Assembly: GCA_022790615.1 (NCBI GenBank)
Contig: JAAVXK010000048.1
Span: 1 to 62,639, forward strand
Reading direction: 5' to 3'
DNA: 62,639 bases
Origin: Lachnospiraceae bacterium
GTDB lineage: Bacteria > Bacillota > Clostridia > Lachnospirales > Lachnospiraceae
The notes beneath the pieces were generated by a model. That model saw only the letters and a program-made list of their open reading frames with translations, did no database searches and was not told the DNA's origin. The position numbers were made by a program, and so were the translations under genes. Shown piece by piece: positions 42,940 through 51,257 of the stretch. The first letter of the stretch is position 1. Each line of letters begins with the position of its first letter.

Positions 42940-44247
42940 ATGAACACAGTAATTAATATCGCATCTTCGTTTTTCGACGGCATTATTTCATACATATTTT
43001 TTAGTATATTTTTTTCAGCAAGACCGCTAAAAACATCGAAGCTGTCCATGCCCGCTGCCGTGTCCGTATTTTGTCTGTCCCATACCGCTTATTATTTTCT
43101 TTTAAGCAGTATGAACGGCCGGGTTGCATGGGATTCAACCATCATAAGGACTTCTCTTGTCTTAATTATGTATTTCCTTCTTTCTTTTATGTTCCACGCC
43201 CGAATCATCGCAAGGATTCTCTCGACTGCCAGTTATATGATTGCCATCTCCTTATGCGAAGACGTATCCTATTATATAATAACTAAGTTCCTTTCTATAG
43301 ACATCCAATCTGAAAGTATGCCTGAATTAACTTTCACAGGCATATCTCTTGCCACGGATTTATTATTATTTTTATTAACTATGATACTGGTTGCCGTATG
43401 GAAAAGGAAAATTGAACAATATTCAAAGTTATATCTCTGCCTTTTGCTTTTAATTCCCGCCCTGTCCATAATCCTTTCTCTGTCGAAGCCTTTTTTTATG
43501 CTGAACACCATTTGGCCGGATACGTACATCATGATAGTGTCATTTATTCTGTTAATCAACATTGTGAATTATATTTTGCTGAATAACATATTGAAATACG
43601 AAGAGTTGAAGTCCGAGAACAAACTTATTAATAATCAGATATCCTATCAAAAGAGCAAATATCAGCAGTTGGGGGAAGCATATAAAAATATACGAAGCTT
43701 CATGCATGACACGAAAAAGCATTTATTTTATATTGAAACCTGCGTTAATAATAAAGATTACGATTCCATAATCCCTTATACCCGGACTACAATGAACGAC
43801 CTTGAGTCAAGGTATTGCACCATCAATACGGGCAATCTTGTAGTTGATTCATTTGTAAGCAATCTTTTACTTCAGACAAGAAAGCATGGTATAACGCTGC
43901 AGACTAATTTTAAATTTGACATTAACACAATCCCGTTAAGCGACTATCACATGACGGTCATTCTGGGAAACCTGCTTGACAATGCATTTAACGCATGTCT
44001 TGAACAAAACGGTGGCGACATTAACCTGACGATTCAGACTGTCGAAGATACATTTACAATCTATATCACGAATACATATACGCCTGCTCCCGGCGCCAAA
44101 CCAATAGAGGACGTCGATAATTTTGATTTTATTCACGGGTATGGCCTCAAAAATGTGAAAATATCCACGCTTCACTATCACGGCGTATGCATGATTGACT
44201 ACGAAAATGACATATATTCCGTAACTGTAATCATTCCAATTGATTAA
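42940..44247 (+). CDS. agrC: GHKL sensor histidine kinase (AgrC type)
   Basis: The 435 residues begin with six or seven membrane segments (about 8-215), the usual sensor of AgrC for its peptide. A coiled coil (about 220-250) joins the kinase: phospho-acceptor H256 in SFMHDTKKHLFYIE, N box GNLLDNAFNAC (N344, N348) and G box HGYGLKNVK. The dimerisation motif fits the HPK10/GHKL class. It is the last gene of the rightward agrB-agrA-agrC operon and would detect the AgrD-derived ring and phosphorylate the LytTR regulator. A terminator at 44284-44329 follows. Confidence 0.92.
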   Translation: MNTVINIASSFFDGIISYIFFSIFFSARPLKTSKLSMPAAVSVFCLSHTAYYFLLSSMNGRVAWDSTIIRTSLVLIMYFLLSFMFHARIIARILSTASYMIAISLCEDVSYYIITKFLSIDIQSESMPELTFTGISLATDLLLFLLTMILVAVWKRKIEQYSKLYLCLLLLIPALSIILSLSKPFFMLNTIWPDTYIMIVSFILLINIVNYILLNNILKYEELKSENKLINNQISYQKSKYQQLGEAYKNIRSFMHDTKKHLFYIETCVNNKDYDSIIPYTRTTMNDLESRYCTINTGNLVVDSFVSNLLLQTRKHGITLQTNFKFDINTIPLSDYHMTVILGNLLDNAFNACLEQNGGDINLTIQTVEDTFTIYITNTYTPAPGAKPIEDVDNFDFIHGYGLKNVKISTLHYHGVCMIDYENDIYSVTVIIPID

Positions 44248-44283
44248 AATTAAGAATCATAAAACAAAACACAAGCTGCACCA

Positions 44284-44329
44284 CGAAAAACAGGCCGCCG
44301 CGAAGGGCATGCCTGTTTTTACAAATATA
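44284..44329. terminator. Terminator, copy 2 of a repeated 46-base unit
   Basis: AAAACAGGC and GCCTGTTTT form a hairpin followed by T5 on the right and A5 (T5 on the minus strand) on the left. It lies between the convergent agrC and htrA genes and can end both. Copy 1 is at 37378-37423. Confidence 0.8.
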
Positions 44330-44353
44330 TTTAAATGAAAGAGGGGGCATATT

Positions 44354-46069
44354 TTACCACGAGAACATATCGCCAAACCAGTCGTCCATATCATCTCTGC
44401 CGCCGTCATTTCTCTGGCTGTCATCTCTCTGTCCGTCGTCATAATCGTTTCCGCTGTCTTTGTCCTGTCCGCTGCCTGCGCCTTTTACGTCTATACCGGC
44501 TTCTTCCGCGGTTCCAAGAGTTGCGGTTATATCGATTTTTTCATATCCGCTGCCCGACGCCTGCTGTCTGTATACGACAATGTTAACATCGGTTCCTGAG
44601 CGGTAACTGTTAATCTTGTCAGAAGCAGCTGATTTTGAATTAACTTCAACCGAGTTAATCTCCGTAATAATATCACCCGCCTTGATTCCGGCCTTCTCGG
44701 CAGGTCCGCCGGCCGATACGCTGTCGACATATACGCCGTCCGGTACATTATACATCTCAACTGCATCTTTTGAGACGTCTGTCAGAGAAACCCCGAGATA
44801 ACCTCTTTCTTCATCAGAAAGCGTCTCCCTGTTCATAAGCTCGTTAATAATAGGAATCGCCGACGAGATAGGAATCGCGTAACACATTCCCTCAACCTGC
44901 GTATCGCTAATTTTTGCGCTGTTAATTCCCACAACGTTACCGTTGATATCTACAAGCGGTCCTCCGCTGTTACCTCCGTTAATCGCCGCGTCCGTCTGGA
45001 GGAAATTCATCGTCTTCGTTCCGCCGTTGGCATTATCGCTCATGTCAAGCTCCCTGTCCTTGGCGCTAATATATCCGACTGTAACCGACTGGCCCATTCC
45101 CTGTGCGTTTCCTATTGCAATTGCAATCTGTCCGACCTTAACCTCGTCAGAATCGCCAAGCATTGCAACTTTGATTGCATCCCTTGTCTCGCTTTTCAAA
45201 TCTGATTTCTTTACCGCAACAACCGCAAGGTCCGCCTGCGCGTCCGTTCCCTTGACAACTACCTGTGCCGTTGATTCATCGCAGAATGTAACCTGAATAG
45301 CGGTCGCGTTCTCAACAACATGGTTATTGGTTGCGAGCAGCAGCTCGTCGTCATTCTCTCCGACAATAAATCCCGTACCCGCTGAAGATATCTCCTGCTC
45401 GTAGCGCTGTCCGAATATCGAATAACCCTGAACCGAAGCTGTACTTGTTATAGATACAACGCAAGGCATAACCCCTTCTACGATTCCTGAAACATCTGTT
45501 ACGGCTCCTGCGTTTCCTCCCGCCTTAGTAACGGATACCGGCGCGGTAGTTGCGGACGGTGCGTCTGTCTTTTTACCGGCTTTATCCGACTCATCCTGAT
45601 TCTCCCACGCTATCTTTTCTGAATCAGGGTTATATTTGTCAAGATAACTGATAACTCCTTTTACTCCTGTTCCGGCAATTGCAAATACTCCCAATGCAGC
45701 CGCAACGCATGCCGCAATTGCAATCTTTTTCTTTCCCGAATTATTATTTTTCGGCGGCTGGTTGAAGTTGTTGAATCCATTCTGGCCATTCATACCGTTA
45801 AACCCTCCGGCATTATTCTGCCCATAGTCCTGACTGGCATTGTAACCGGAGTTATTCTGTCCACAGCCCTGATTCGCATTATAATTCTGTCCAAAGGACT
45901 GTTCGCTTCTTTGAGCGCCGTCACCCGGCTGTTCATAATATCCACCGGTACTGCTGTCGTGTTGTTCCTGGCTGTTGTCCGTATTCTGCTCTACATTCTG
46001 TCCAACATCCTGTGCATTGTTTTCTTTATCAGTATTATCATCATAATTTCCGTAACGTTCATCCTGCAT
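44354..46069 (-). CDS. htrA: HtrA/DegP-like membrane serine protease
   Basis: The 571 residues start with a cytoplasmic, Asn/Gln/Gly-rich segment of about 110 residues, then one membrane helix (about 114-137), a Thr/Ala-rich linker, the trypsin-like domain with H250 (TNNHVVEN), D280 (AQADLAVV) and S368 (NGGNSGGPL), and one PDZ domain (about 415-505; RGYLGVSLTD, AGIKAGDIITEINS). A polar tail follows. HtrA degrades or refolds misfolded exported proteins at the outer membrane face. AAGGAGAG eight bases before the ATG fixes the start. The Q/N-rich extension is much longer than in standard HtrA. It converges on agrC. Confidence 0.92.
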   Translation of the reverse strand: MQDERYGNYDDNTDKENNAQDVGQNVEQNTDNSQEQHDSSTGGYYEQPGDGAQRSEQSFGQNYNANQGCGQNNSGYNASQDYGQNNAGGFNGMNGQNGFNNFNQPPKNNNSGKKKIAIAACVAAALGVFAIAGTGVKGVISYLDKYNPDSEKIAWENQDESDKAGKKTDAPSATTAPVSVTKAGGNAGAVTDVSGIVEGVMPCVVSITSTASVQGYSIFGQRYEQEISSAGTGFIVGENDDELLLATNNHVVENATAIQVTFCDESTAQVVVKGTDAQADLAVVAVKKSDLKSETRDAIKVAMLGDSDEVKVGQIAIAIGNAQGMGQSVTVGYISAKDRELDMSDNANGGTKTMNFLQTDAAINGGNSGGPLVDINGNVVGINSAKISDTQVEGMCYAIPISSAIPIINELMNRETLSDEERGYLGVSLTDVSKDAVEMYNVPDGVYVDSVSAGGPAEKAGIKAGDIITEINSVEVNSKSAASDKINSYRSGTDVNIVVYRQQASGSGYEKIDITATLGTAEEAGIDVKGAGSGQDKDSGNDYDDGQRDDSQRNDGGRDDMDDWFGDMFSW

Positions 46070-46262
46070 ATTTCATCTCTCCTTGTTATATATTTATTTA
46101 ATAATTTTTATATTTGTTTTACTTTGATGTGCTTCATTATAGATTCAATTTGTGTATGTTCTGTGAAGATAAAAAGTTTATATTGTGAATTTAAACATTT
46201 TCGGTTATCATGTAAATCTAAGGGAATAATTGTTATATACTACAATGAAAGGATGAATCCAT

Positions 46263-47693
46263 TTGATAAAGGAGAATCAGAGATTACTTAATTTAATACA
46301 TTTGCTTATTGATGCATTCATTATGATTTTCTCATTTATGCTTGCGTATTTTTTGAGATTTGACGTTGCACACAGCCCTTTAATCTGGCTTAGAATAATA
46401 AAGGAACCTTCCGGAATCTACCTTCCTATGATTAATTATATGGAGATGCTTATATTTTTAGTCCCTTTCTATATAATTGCATATTATTTTTTTCATCTGT
46501 ATGACCCGAAGCGCACTGCGCGCAGGCGAACCACCTTATCGGCGCTCATAAAGGCAAACGCCACTGGAATATTATATTGTACCGCGGTGCTTTACTTTTT
46601 TAAGTCGACATATTATGCAAGATTATTTTTGGGTATATTCTTCATATTGAATACAGTTTTCGATTTCCTGTTCAGGCATATCGTATCAAGAATACTGAAG
46701 AAACTCCGCCGCAGCGGAAAGAACTTAAAGCATGTACTTTTGGTAGGCTACGGCCGCGCCGCCGACGGATATATTGACAGAATGCTGACGCACAATGACT
46801 GGGGCTATTATATACATGGCGTTCTTGACGATAACATGTCGCCTGGAACAAGATACAAGGGAATAGAAATAATAGGGAAAATTGACGAACTTCCCAGTCT
46901 GCTTGCAACAAATGAATACGACGAAATTGTAATTACTCTTAATCTTACCGAATACGATAAACTTGAGAAGATTGTCGTGACGACGGAGAAATTCGGCGTA
47001 CATACCAAATTTGTACCCGATTACAACAACCTCATACCGACAAAACCATACACCGAAGATTTGGACGGGCTTCCGGTTATACATGTTCGAAACGTACCGC
47101 TTAGCAGCCCGGTCAACAAGTTCATAAAGCGCCTTGTCGATATAGCAGGCTCCATATTTTTTATTATATTGTTTTCACTGCCGATGCTGATTGTCTCCGC
47201 ACTAGTAAAATTCACATCGGACGGCCCGCTTATATTCAAGCAGAAAAGAATCGGTCTGCACAACAGAGCTTTTAATATGTATAAGTTCCGCTCCATGCGC
47301 GTACAGAATGACGCCGACGAGAAAAAAGCGTGGACGACGATGAACGACCCGCGCGTTACGCCTGTTGGAAAGTTCATAAGAAGCACAAGTCTCGACGAGC
47401 TGCCTCAGTTTTTCAACGTGCTCAAGGGCGATATGAGCCTTGTCGGCCCAAGGCCTGAAAGACCGTTTTACGTGGACAAGTTCAAAGAGGAGATTCCCCG
47501 GTATATGGTAAAACATCAGGTAAGACCCGGGATTACCGGATGGGCCCAGATAAACGGTTACAGGGGGGATACATCGATTGAGGGGCGCATAGACTGCGAT
47601 ATATACTATATAGAGAACTGGACGCTTGGACTTGACATTAAGATTCTTTTCCTCACAGTGTTTAAGGGATTCATTAATAAGAATGCGTATTAG
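46263..47693 (+). CDS. Polyprenyl-phosphate glycosyl-1-phosphate transferase (WbaP/EpsL type)
   Basis: This membrane enzyme would start exopolysaccharide or wall-polymer synthesis by moving a sugar-1-phosphate from UDP-sugar to undecaprenyl phosphate. The 476 residues have four N-terminal membrane segments, a CoA-binding-like domain (about 150-265; HVLLVGYGRAADGYID), a re-entrant segment near 300 and the catalytic domain with FKQKRIGL, FNMYKFRSM, TSLDELPQFFNVLKGDMSLVGPRPE in blocks and RPGITGWAQ. The start is TTG with AAAGGATG seven bases upstream. The LCP gene follows, so the two likely make and attach a surface polymer. Confidence 0.92.
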   Translation: MIKENQRLLNLIHLLIDAFIMIFSFMLAYFLRFDVAHSPLIWLRIIKEPSGIYLPMINYMEMLIFLVPFYIIAYYFFHLYDPKRTARRRTTLSALIKANATGILYCTAVLYFFKSTYYARLFLGIFFILNTVFDFLFRHIVSRILKKLRRSGKNLKHVLLVGYGRAADGYIDRMLTHNDWGYYIHGVLDDNMSPGTRYKGIEIIGKIDELPSLLATNEYDEIVITLNLTEYDKLEKIVVTTEKFGVHTKFVPDYNNLIPTKPYTEDLDGLPVIHVRNVPLSSPVNKFIKRLVDIAGSIFFIILFSLPMLIVSALVKFTSDGPLIFKQKRIGLHNRAFNMYKFRSMRVQNDADEKKAWTTMNDPRVTPVGKFIRSTSLDELPQFFNVLKGDMSLVGPRPERPFYVDKFKEEIPRYMVKHQVRPGITGWAQINGYRGDTSIEGRIDCDIYYIENWTLGLDIKILFLTVFKGFINKNAY

Positions 47694-47707
47694 CTTTTGA
47701 AAAACAA

Positions 47708-47790
47708 AGAATGTCGCTTGCGACATTCTCCGCGCCGAGCGCGTGTAGCGAATGCAACTAACTACATATCGCGCAAGTGCGCATCTATGG
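47708..47790 (+). repeat. Cluster of short hairpins in the leader of the LCP gene
   Basis: AGAATGTCGC (47708-47717) pairs with GCGACATTCT (47720-47729), probably closing on a CUUG tetraloop. CGCGC/GCGCG at about 47731-47743 and GCGC/GCGC at about 47771-47782 follow. They lie between the transferase stop and the LCP ribosome binding site. No T-run follows, so a repetitive extragenic palindrome or mRNA element is more likely than a terminator. Confidence 0.5.
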
Positions 47791-47799
47791 GAGGGCAAA

Positions 47800-48819
47800 T
47801 TGGCGGATATAAAAACAAAAAAAAGACGTCACCGCAGGAGAAAGCTGCTTCTTATAGCAGAGATACTATTAATCATTCTTGCAATATATATCGGCTTTAT
47901 GGCTTATATATATTCGAAACTGCAGCGCGGCGAATGGAGCGACAAAGATATCTATATGAACGAAAATATCGGCGGCAATATTGACAAATACACCAATATC
48001 GCCCTTTTTGGCGTTGACTCAAGGGAGAACAGCCTGACGACAAACACCAGAAGCGACGCGATAATCATCGCCAGCATGAACCGTCTTACCCATAAACTAA
48101 AGCTCGTTTCCATATACCGGGACACCCTCGTATATATACCGGATCACGGATATACGAAGCTCAACCACGCCTACGCGTACGGCGGCCCGAAACTTGCAGT
48201 AGAAACTATTAACCGGAATTTTGATATGAATATAACGGACTTTGTAACGGTTAATTTCAGCGCGCTCACAGACCTCGTGGACGCGCTCGGCGGAGTCACG
48301 GTCGAGATTACCGAGGAGGAACTTGACGAAGTCAACAGATATGCAAAAGACGTCGCCAATATCAACAAAAAAGACTGGAGCAAAATAAAATCCGCCGGCG
48401 AGCAGCTTCTCACCGGCGTTCAGGCTACCGGCTACTCAAGGGTACGCTATACAAAGGGCGGAGATTTTACAAGGGCCGAGAGGCAGCGCACTGTCATCAA
48501 GGCCATTATAGCTAAGGCGAAGCACACCAACCCTGTAAAACTGCTAGGAGCAGCCGATAGCGTTCTGCCGCAGGTTTCAACAAGTCTTAGCGGGACAGAA
48601 TTTGTATGGCTCGCCTCTTTCTTTCCATTTTACAGCGTGAACGAACAGGATGGATTCCCATTCGATAAGGCTAACCGCAAGATTAACAAGGCTTCCGTGG
48701 TCGTGTGTGATACTCTCTCGTCAAATGTCTCCGCACTTCATGAATACCTGTTTGGAACAAAAGACTACGCCCCGTCCGATACGGTGATATCCATCGACAA
48801 AGAGCTTTCATCATTATAG
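47800..48819 (+). CDS. LytR-CpsA-Psr (LCP) family wall-polymer transferase
   Basis: LCP proteins move polymers from undecaprenyl diphosphate onto peptidoglycan outside the cell. The protein of about 339 residues has a basic cytoplasmic start (KTKKRRHRRRK), one membrane helix (about 14-38) and the LCP domain with NIALFGVDSRE, TRSDAIIIASMN, LVSIYRDTLVYIP, KLNHAYAYGG and GYSRVRYTKGGDFTRAERQR, which include the Asp and Arg residues that bind the diphosphate. An ATG-less upstream frame opens at 47752, but GGGAGGG sits six bases before TTG 47800. It follows the sugar-phosphate transferase and is probably its downstream partner. A strong terminator follows at 48842-48876. Confidence 0.9.
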   Translation: MADIKTKKRRHRRRKLLLIAEILLIILAIYIGFMAYIYSKLQRGEWSDKDIYMNENIGGNIDKYTNIALFGVDSRENSLTTNTRSDAIIIASMNRLTHKLKLVSIYRDTLVYIPDHGYTKLNHAYAYGGPKLAVETINRNFDMNITDFVTVNFSALTDLVDALGGVTVEITEEELDEVNRYAKDVANINKKDWSKIKSAGEQLLTGVQATGYSRVRYTKGGDFTRAERQRTVIKAIIAKAKHTNPVKLLGAADSVLPQVSTSLSGTEFVWLASFFPFYSVNEQDGFPFDKANRKINKASVVVCDTLSSNVSALHEYLFGTKDYAPSDTVISIDKELSSL

Positions 48820-48841
48820 TGTGTTATACCATGCATTTTTA

Positions 48842-48876
48842 GGCGGCATCAGGCTAACTGCCCTGCCGCCTTTTTT
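48842..48876 (+). terminator. Intrinsic terminator of the LCP gene
   Basis: GGCGGCA (48842-48848) pairs with TGCCGCC (48864-48870), followed by T6. It overlaps the last codons of the convergent MATE gene, which ends at 48849. Confidence 0.85.
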
Positions 48877-50243
48877 GTCCTGCCGCGCTTCTCCCATACA
48901 CCCGACAGGAAGTATATTGCTCCCGGTATTCCCGTTCCGTATGCCGCAAGACCGTATCCCAAAAAGAACCCATATAATTCTAGACCCATAACAATACCAA
49001 ATATATAACTTAACAATATCCTAAACACAAATCCGTCAAGCAGTGCAAAAACAAGAGAAATTCTCGCATTGCCTATTCCCTGAAGGAATCCGTTGCTTCC
49101 CCTCATGATTACCATCGCCGGATAATTCCACACGATCGCCGCAACATATATGCCCGACAATTCTATTACTTTCGCATCCTCTGTAAACAGCGAGAAAAGT
49201 TCTTCCCTGTTCGTAAAATAAAGCAGGACATATACAGCATAACATACTGCGCTTATCGCCCAGCCGCAGAATACAGTCTTTCTAACCCTGCTAAAATTGC
49301 CTGCGGCATAGTTCTGCCCCACCATCGAAGACACTGCAAAAGTTACTCCCTGCGTCACCTTATTAATTAAGTCGTCAACTCTGATTCCTACTCCAAAAGT
49401 AGCGGACGACTGATAACCCGTGCTGTTTACAAGACTTCCGACAAACATCATGGATATATTGATTGCACAGCCCTGCAGTGCAAACGGTATACCAAGCCTT
49501 ATAAGTTCTCTCAAAGCTCCTCTGTCTATCCGTATGCTTTTTGGATTAAAGTCAAATCCAAACTCGCTCTTGTTATGTACAATGAAAATTAACGCGGCTA
49601 TAAAGGAAAATGCCTGCCCGATAATAGTGGCGGCGGCAGCACCGATAACGCCCATATCCATATACTTGACAAAAACGATGTCAAGTATAATGTTTATGAC
49701 AGACGCAATTACTATGAAAATAAACGGATGTCTGGAATCGCCCATGCCGCGGAATACGGCCGATATCATATTATACCCGAAAGTAAATACAATGCCGGCG
49801 CAGCATACAAACATATATGAGACCGCCATATCGTATGATTCCGGCTGAACATTTAAGAGCGAAAGAATATTTTTAGAAAAGACAATGCCAATGCATGTCA
49901 TCACAGCCGCAAGAATCAACAGCACGCAGAACATAGTGCCAATCGTCTTTTTTATTTCATCTTTTCTGCCCGCGCCTATAAGGTGCGATATGTTGACCTG
50001 TCCGCTTGTTGCGATACCAATACAGAACATCGTCATGAACATCATGGGCTGGCTTGCGTTAGATACGGCGGCAAGCCCGTCGGAACCGACATACTGCCCT
50101 ACGATAGCCATATCTACAAGCGTATACAAAACCTGCATCAGATTCGACAGCATAAACGGCACGGCGAACACCACTATCTGCTTTACTATATTCCCTTTTG
50201 TAAAATCATTTATTATTTTACTGCTTTTTTTTCCGGTACTCAA
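48849..50243 (-). CDS. MATE-family efflux transporter
   Basis: The protein of about 464 residues has 12 predicted membrane segments in two six-helix halves, each starting with the MATE pattern (PFMLSNLMQVLYTLVDMAIVGQYVG in the first half and IPFALQGCAINISMMFVGSLVNSTGY in the second, quoted as family blocks). Such transporters expel drugs or metabolites in exchange for sodium or protons. It belongs to the DinF/NorM-like branch common in Firmicutes. GTG 50252 opens the frame, but AGGTGA is spaced five bases before TTG 50243. The phosphatase gene upstream ends 12 bases before, so they form an operon. The substrate is unknown. Confidence 0.9.
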   Translation of the reverse strand: MSTGKKSSKIINDFTKGNIVKQIVVFAVPFMLSNLMQVLYTLVDMAIVGQYVGSDGLAAVSNASQPMMFMTMFCIGIATSGQVNISHLIGAGRKDEIKKTIGTMFCVLLILAAVMTCIGIVFSKNILSLLNVQPESYDMAVSYMFVCCAGIVFTFGYNMISAVFRGMGDSRHPFIFIVIASVINIILDIVFVKYMDMGVIGAAAATIIGQAFSFIAALIFIVHNKSEFGFDFNPKSIRIDRGALRELIRLGIPFALQGCAINISMMFVGSLVNSTGYQSSATFGVGIRVDDLINKVTQGVTFAVSSMVGQNYAAGNFSRVRKTVFCGWAISAVCYAVYVLLYFTNREELFSLFTEDAKVIELSGIYVAAIVWNYPAMVIMRGSNGFLQGIGNARISLVFALLDGFVFRILLSYIFGIVMGLELYGFFLGYGLAAYGTGIPGAIYFLSGVWEKRGRTKKAAGQLA

Positions 50244-50255
50244 TTTTATCACCTG

Positions 50256-50978
50256 TCAAACGTATTCCTGAAATGCCTCCGCAAAATAACCGGATTCCGA
50301 AACGGGCTCATTTCCCATATGCAGATGCGTGACGTCTCCGACAACCTGGCATCTGAAATAAGCATTACCGCCCATTCTCTCTTCCGTGTTAAGAATTGTA
50401 ACCGACGTCGGCGGCAGAAAGAAACCATGCAGCAACACCGGCGCCGCTATTCCCAGCAGATGGGACATCATTACCATTGTAACACCAAAGTGACAAAAAA
50501 TCACTATTGTTTTATCGCTGTGTTCCCTGACCCTATAGTATCTGTCGTTTCTTATGTACCCATAACGCGCAAGAATGTCGTCAATTCCATTACATACACT
50601 CCGCCACTCCTCATGAATGTCAATAGGGCTGCCAAGCATTATGTCGCTGAGCGCCCAGTTATCCCTGTCGTACATTCCTTCTGAATTCGTCCAGTAGTCA
50701 GGCATAAAATCCCAACAGATACCGTCACGGCCCGTCGCAGGATTGACAACACGCCCCTCAAATTCCCTTAAAAACCGGAAAGTTTCGGCGGTGCGCCCTA
50801 TCTTATCAAGAGTACACGAAGCCGTGTCCCTTGCCCTTCCGAGCGGGGAACAGTAAAAGTCGTCAACATTCCACCTGCTGACCCTCTCAGCCAGCAGTCC
50901 TGCCTCCCTCCATCCTTTCTCCGTAAGAGAATCTCTCTTATAATCAGGGTCCCCATGTCTAATAAATATAACTCTCAT
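50256..50978 (-). CDS. Histidine phosphatase family protein
   Basis: The 240 residues carry the RHG motif at the start (FIRHGDPDY, phospho-His) and a second His in IVIFCHFGVTM, with an Arg in SPLGRARDTA, the four-residue pocket of this superfamily. Residues about 80-150 form a larger helical insert. Substrates range from phosphoglycerate to sugar or nucleotide phosphates and cannot be told here. The frame is open to 51023, but GGGAGG nine bases before ATG 50978 decides the start. It is the first gene of an operon with the MATE exporter. Its promoter region carries foldback element B. Confidence 0.87.
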   Translation of the reverse strand: MRVIFIRHGDPDYKRDSLTEKGWREAGLLAERVSRWNVDDFYCSPLGRARDTASCTLDKIGRTAETFRFLREFEGRVVNPATGRDGICWDFMPDYWTNSEGMYDRDNWALSDIMLGSPIDIHEEWRSVCNGIDDILARYGYIRNDRYYRVREHSDKTIVIFCHFGVTMVMMSHLLGIAAPVLLHGFFLPPTSVTILNTEERMGGNAYFRCQVVGDVTHLHMGNEPVSESGYFAEAFQEYV

Positions 50979-51005
50979 ATATGTAACGCCTCCCATGAAA
51001 AAGAA

Positions 51006-51034
51006 AGTATATCTGAACACCAAAAATATATGCA
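51006..51034 (-). promoter_or_regulatory. Candidate promoter of the phosphatase/MATE operon
   Basis: On the minus strand TATACT (51011-51006) is a good -10; the position 17 bases upstream reads TGCATA (51034-51029), a poor -35. The -35 overlaps the left half (51031-51040) of a 20-bp palindrome that element B has split. Confidence 0.4.
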
Positions 51035-51039
51035 GATAT

Positions 51040-51213
51040 TAAACACGCTCAGAGCGTGTTTAAAAATTGCTTTCTGCCAGATGCGTTTCACACTTTGTGG
51101 GAGATTTGTGCCAAATGAGGGAAGCGCAGCGGGCTACGTGGCCTGAATTTGGCGTAAATATACCGCAAAGTGGGGGACGCAGATGGCGGGAATGAATTTT
51201 CAAACACGCTCTA
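51040..51213. mobile_element. Miniature foldback element B (MITE-like, TA flanks)
   Basis: GAGCGTGTTTAAAAA (51052-51066) and TTTTCAAACACGCTC (51197-51211) are inverted repeats with one mismatch. The left end carries ten extra bases that make a second small palindrome (AACACGCTC A GAGCGTGTT). Inside, CACTTTG/CAAAGTG and GCCAAAT/ATTTGGC pairs continue the foldback. TA stands at 51040-51041 and 51212-51213. No coding capacity. It shares both ends with element A at 38880-38941. Confidence 0.75.
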
Positions 51214-51257
51214 ATATCTGCAATAAAATCTTATCATTATAATTATAATATAAGGTA

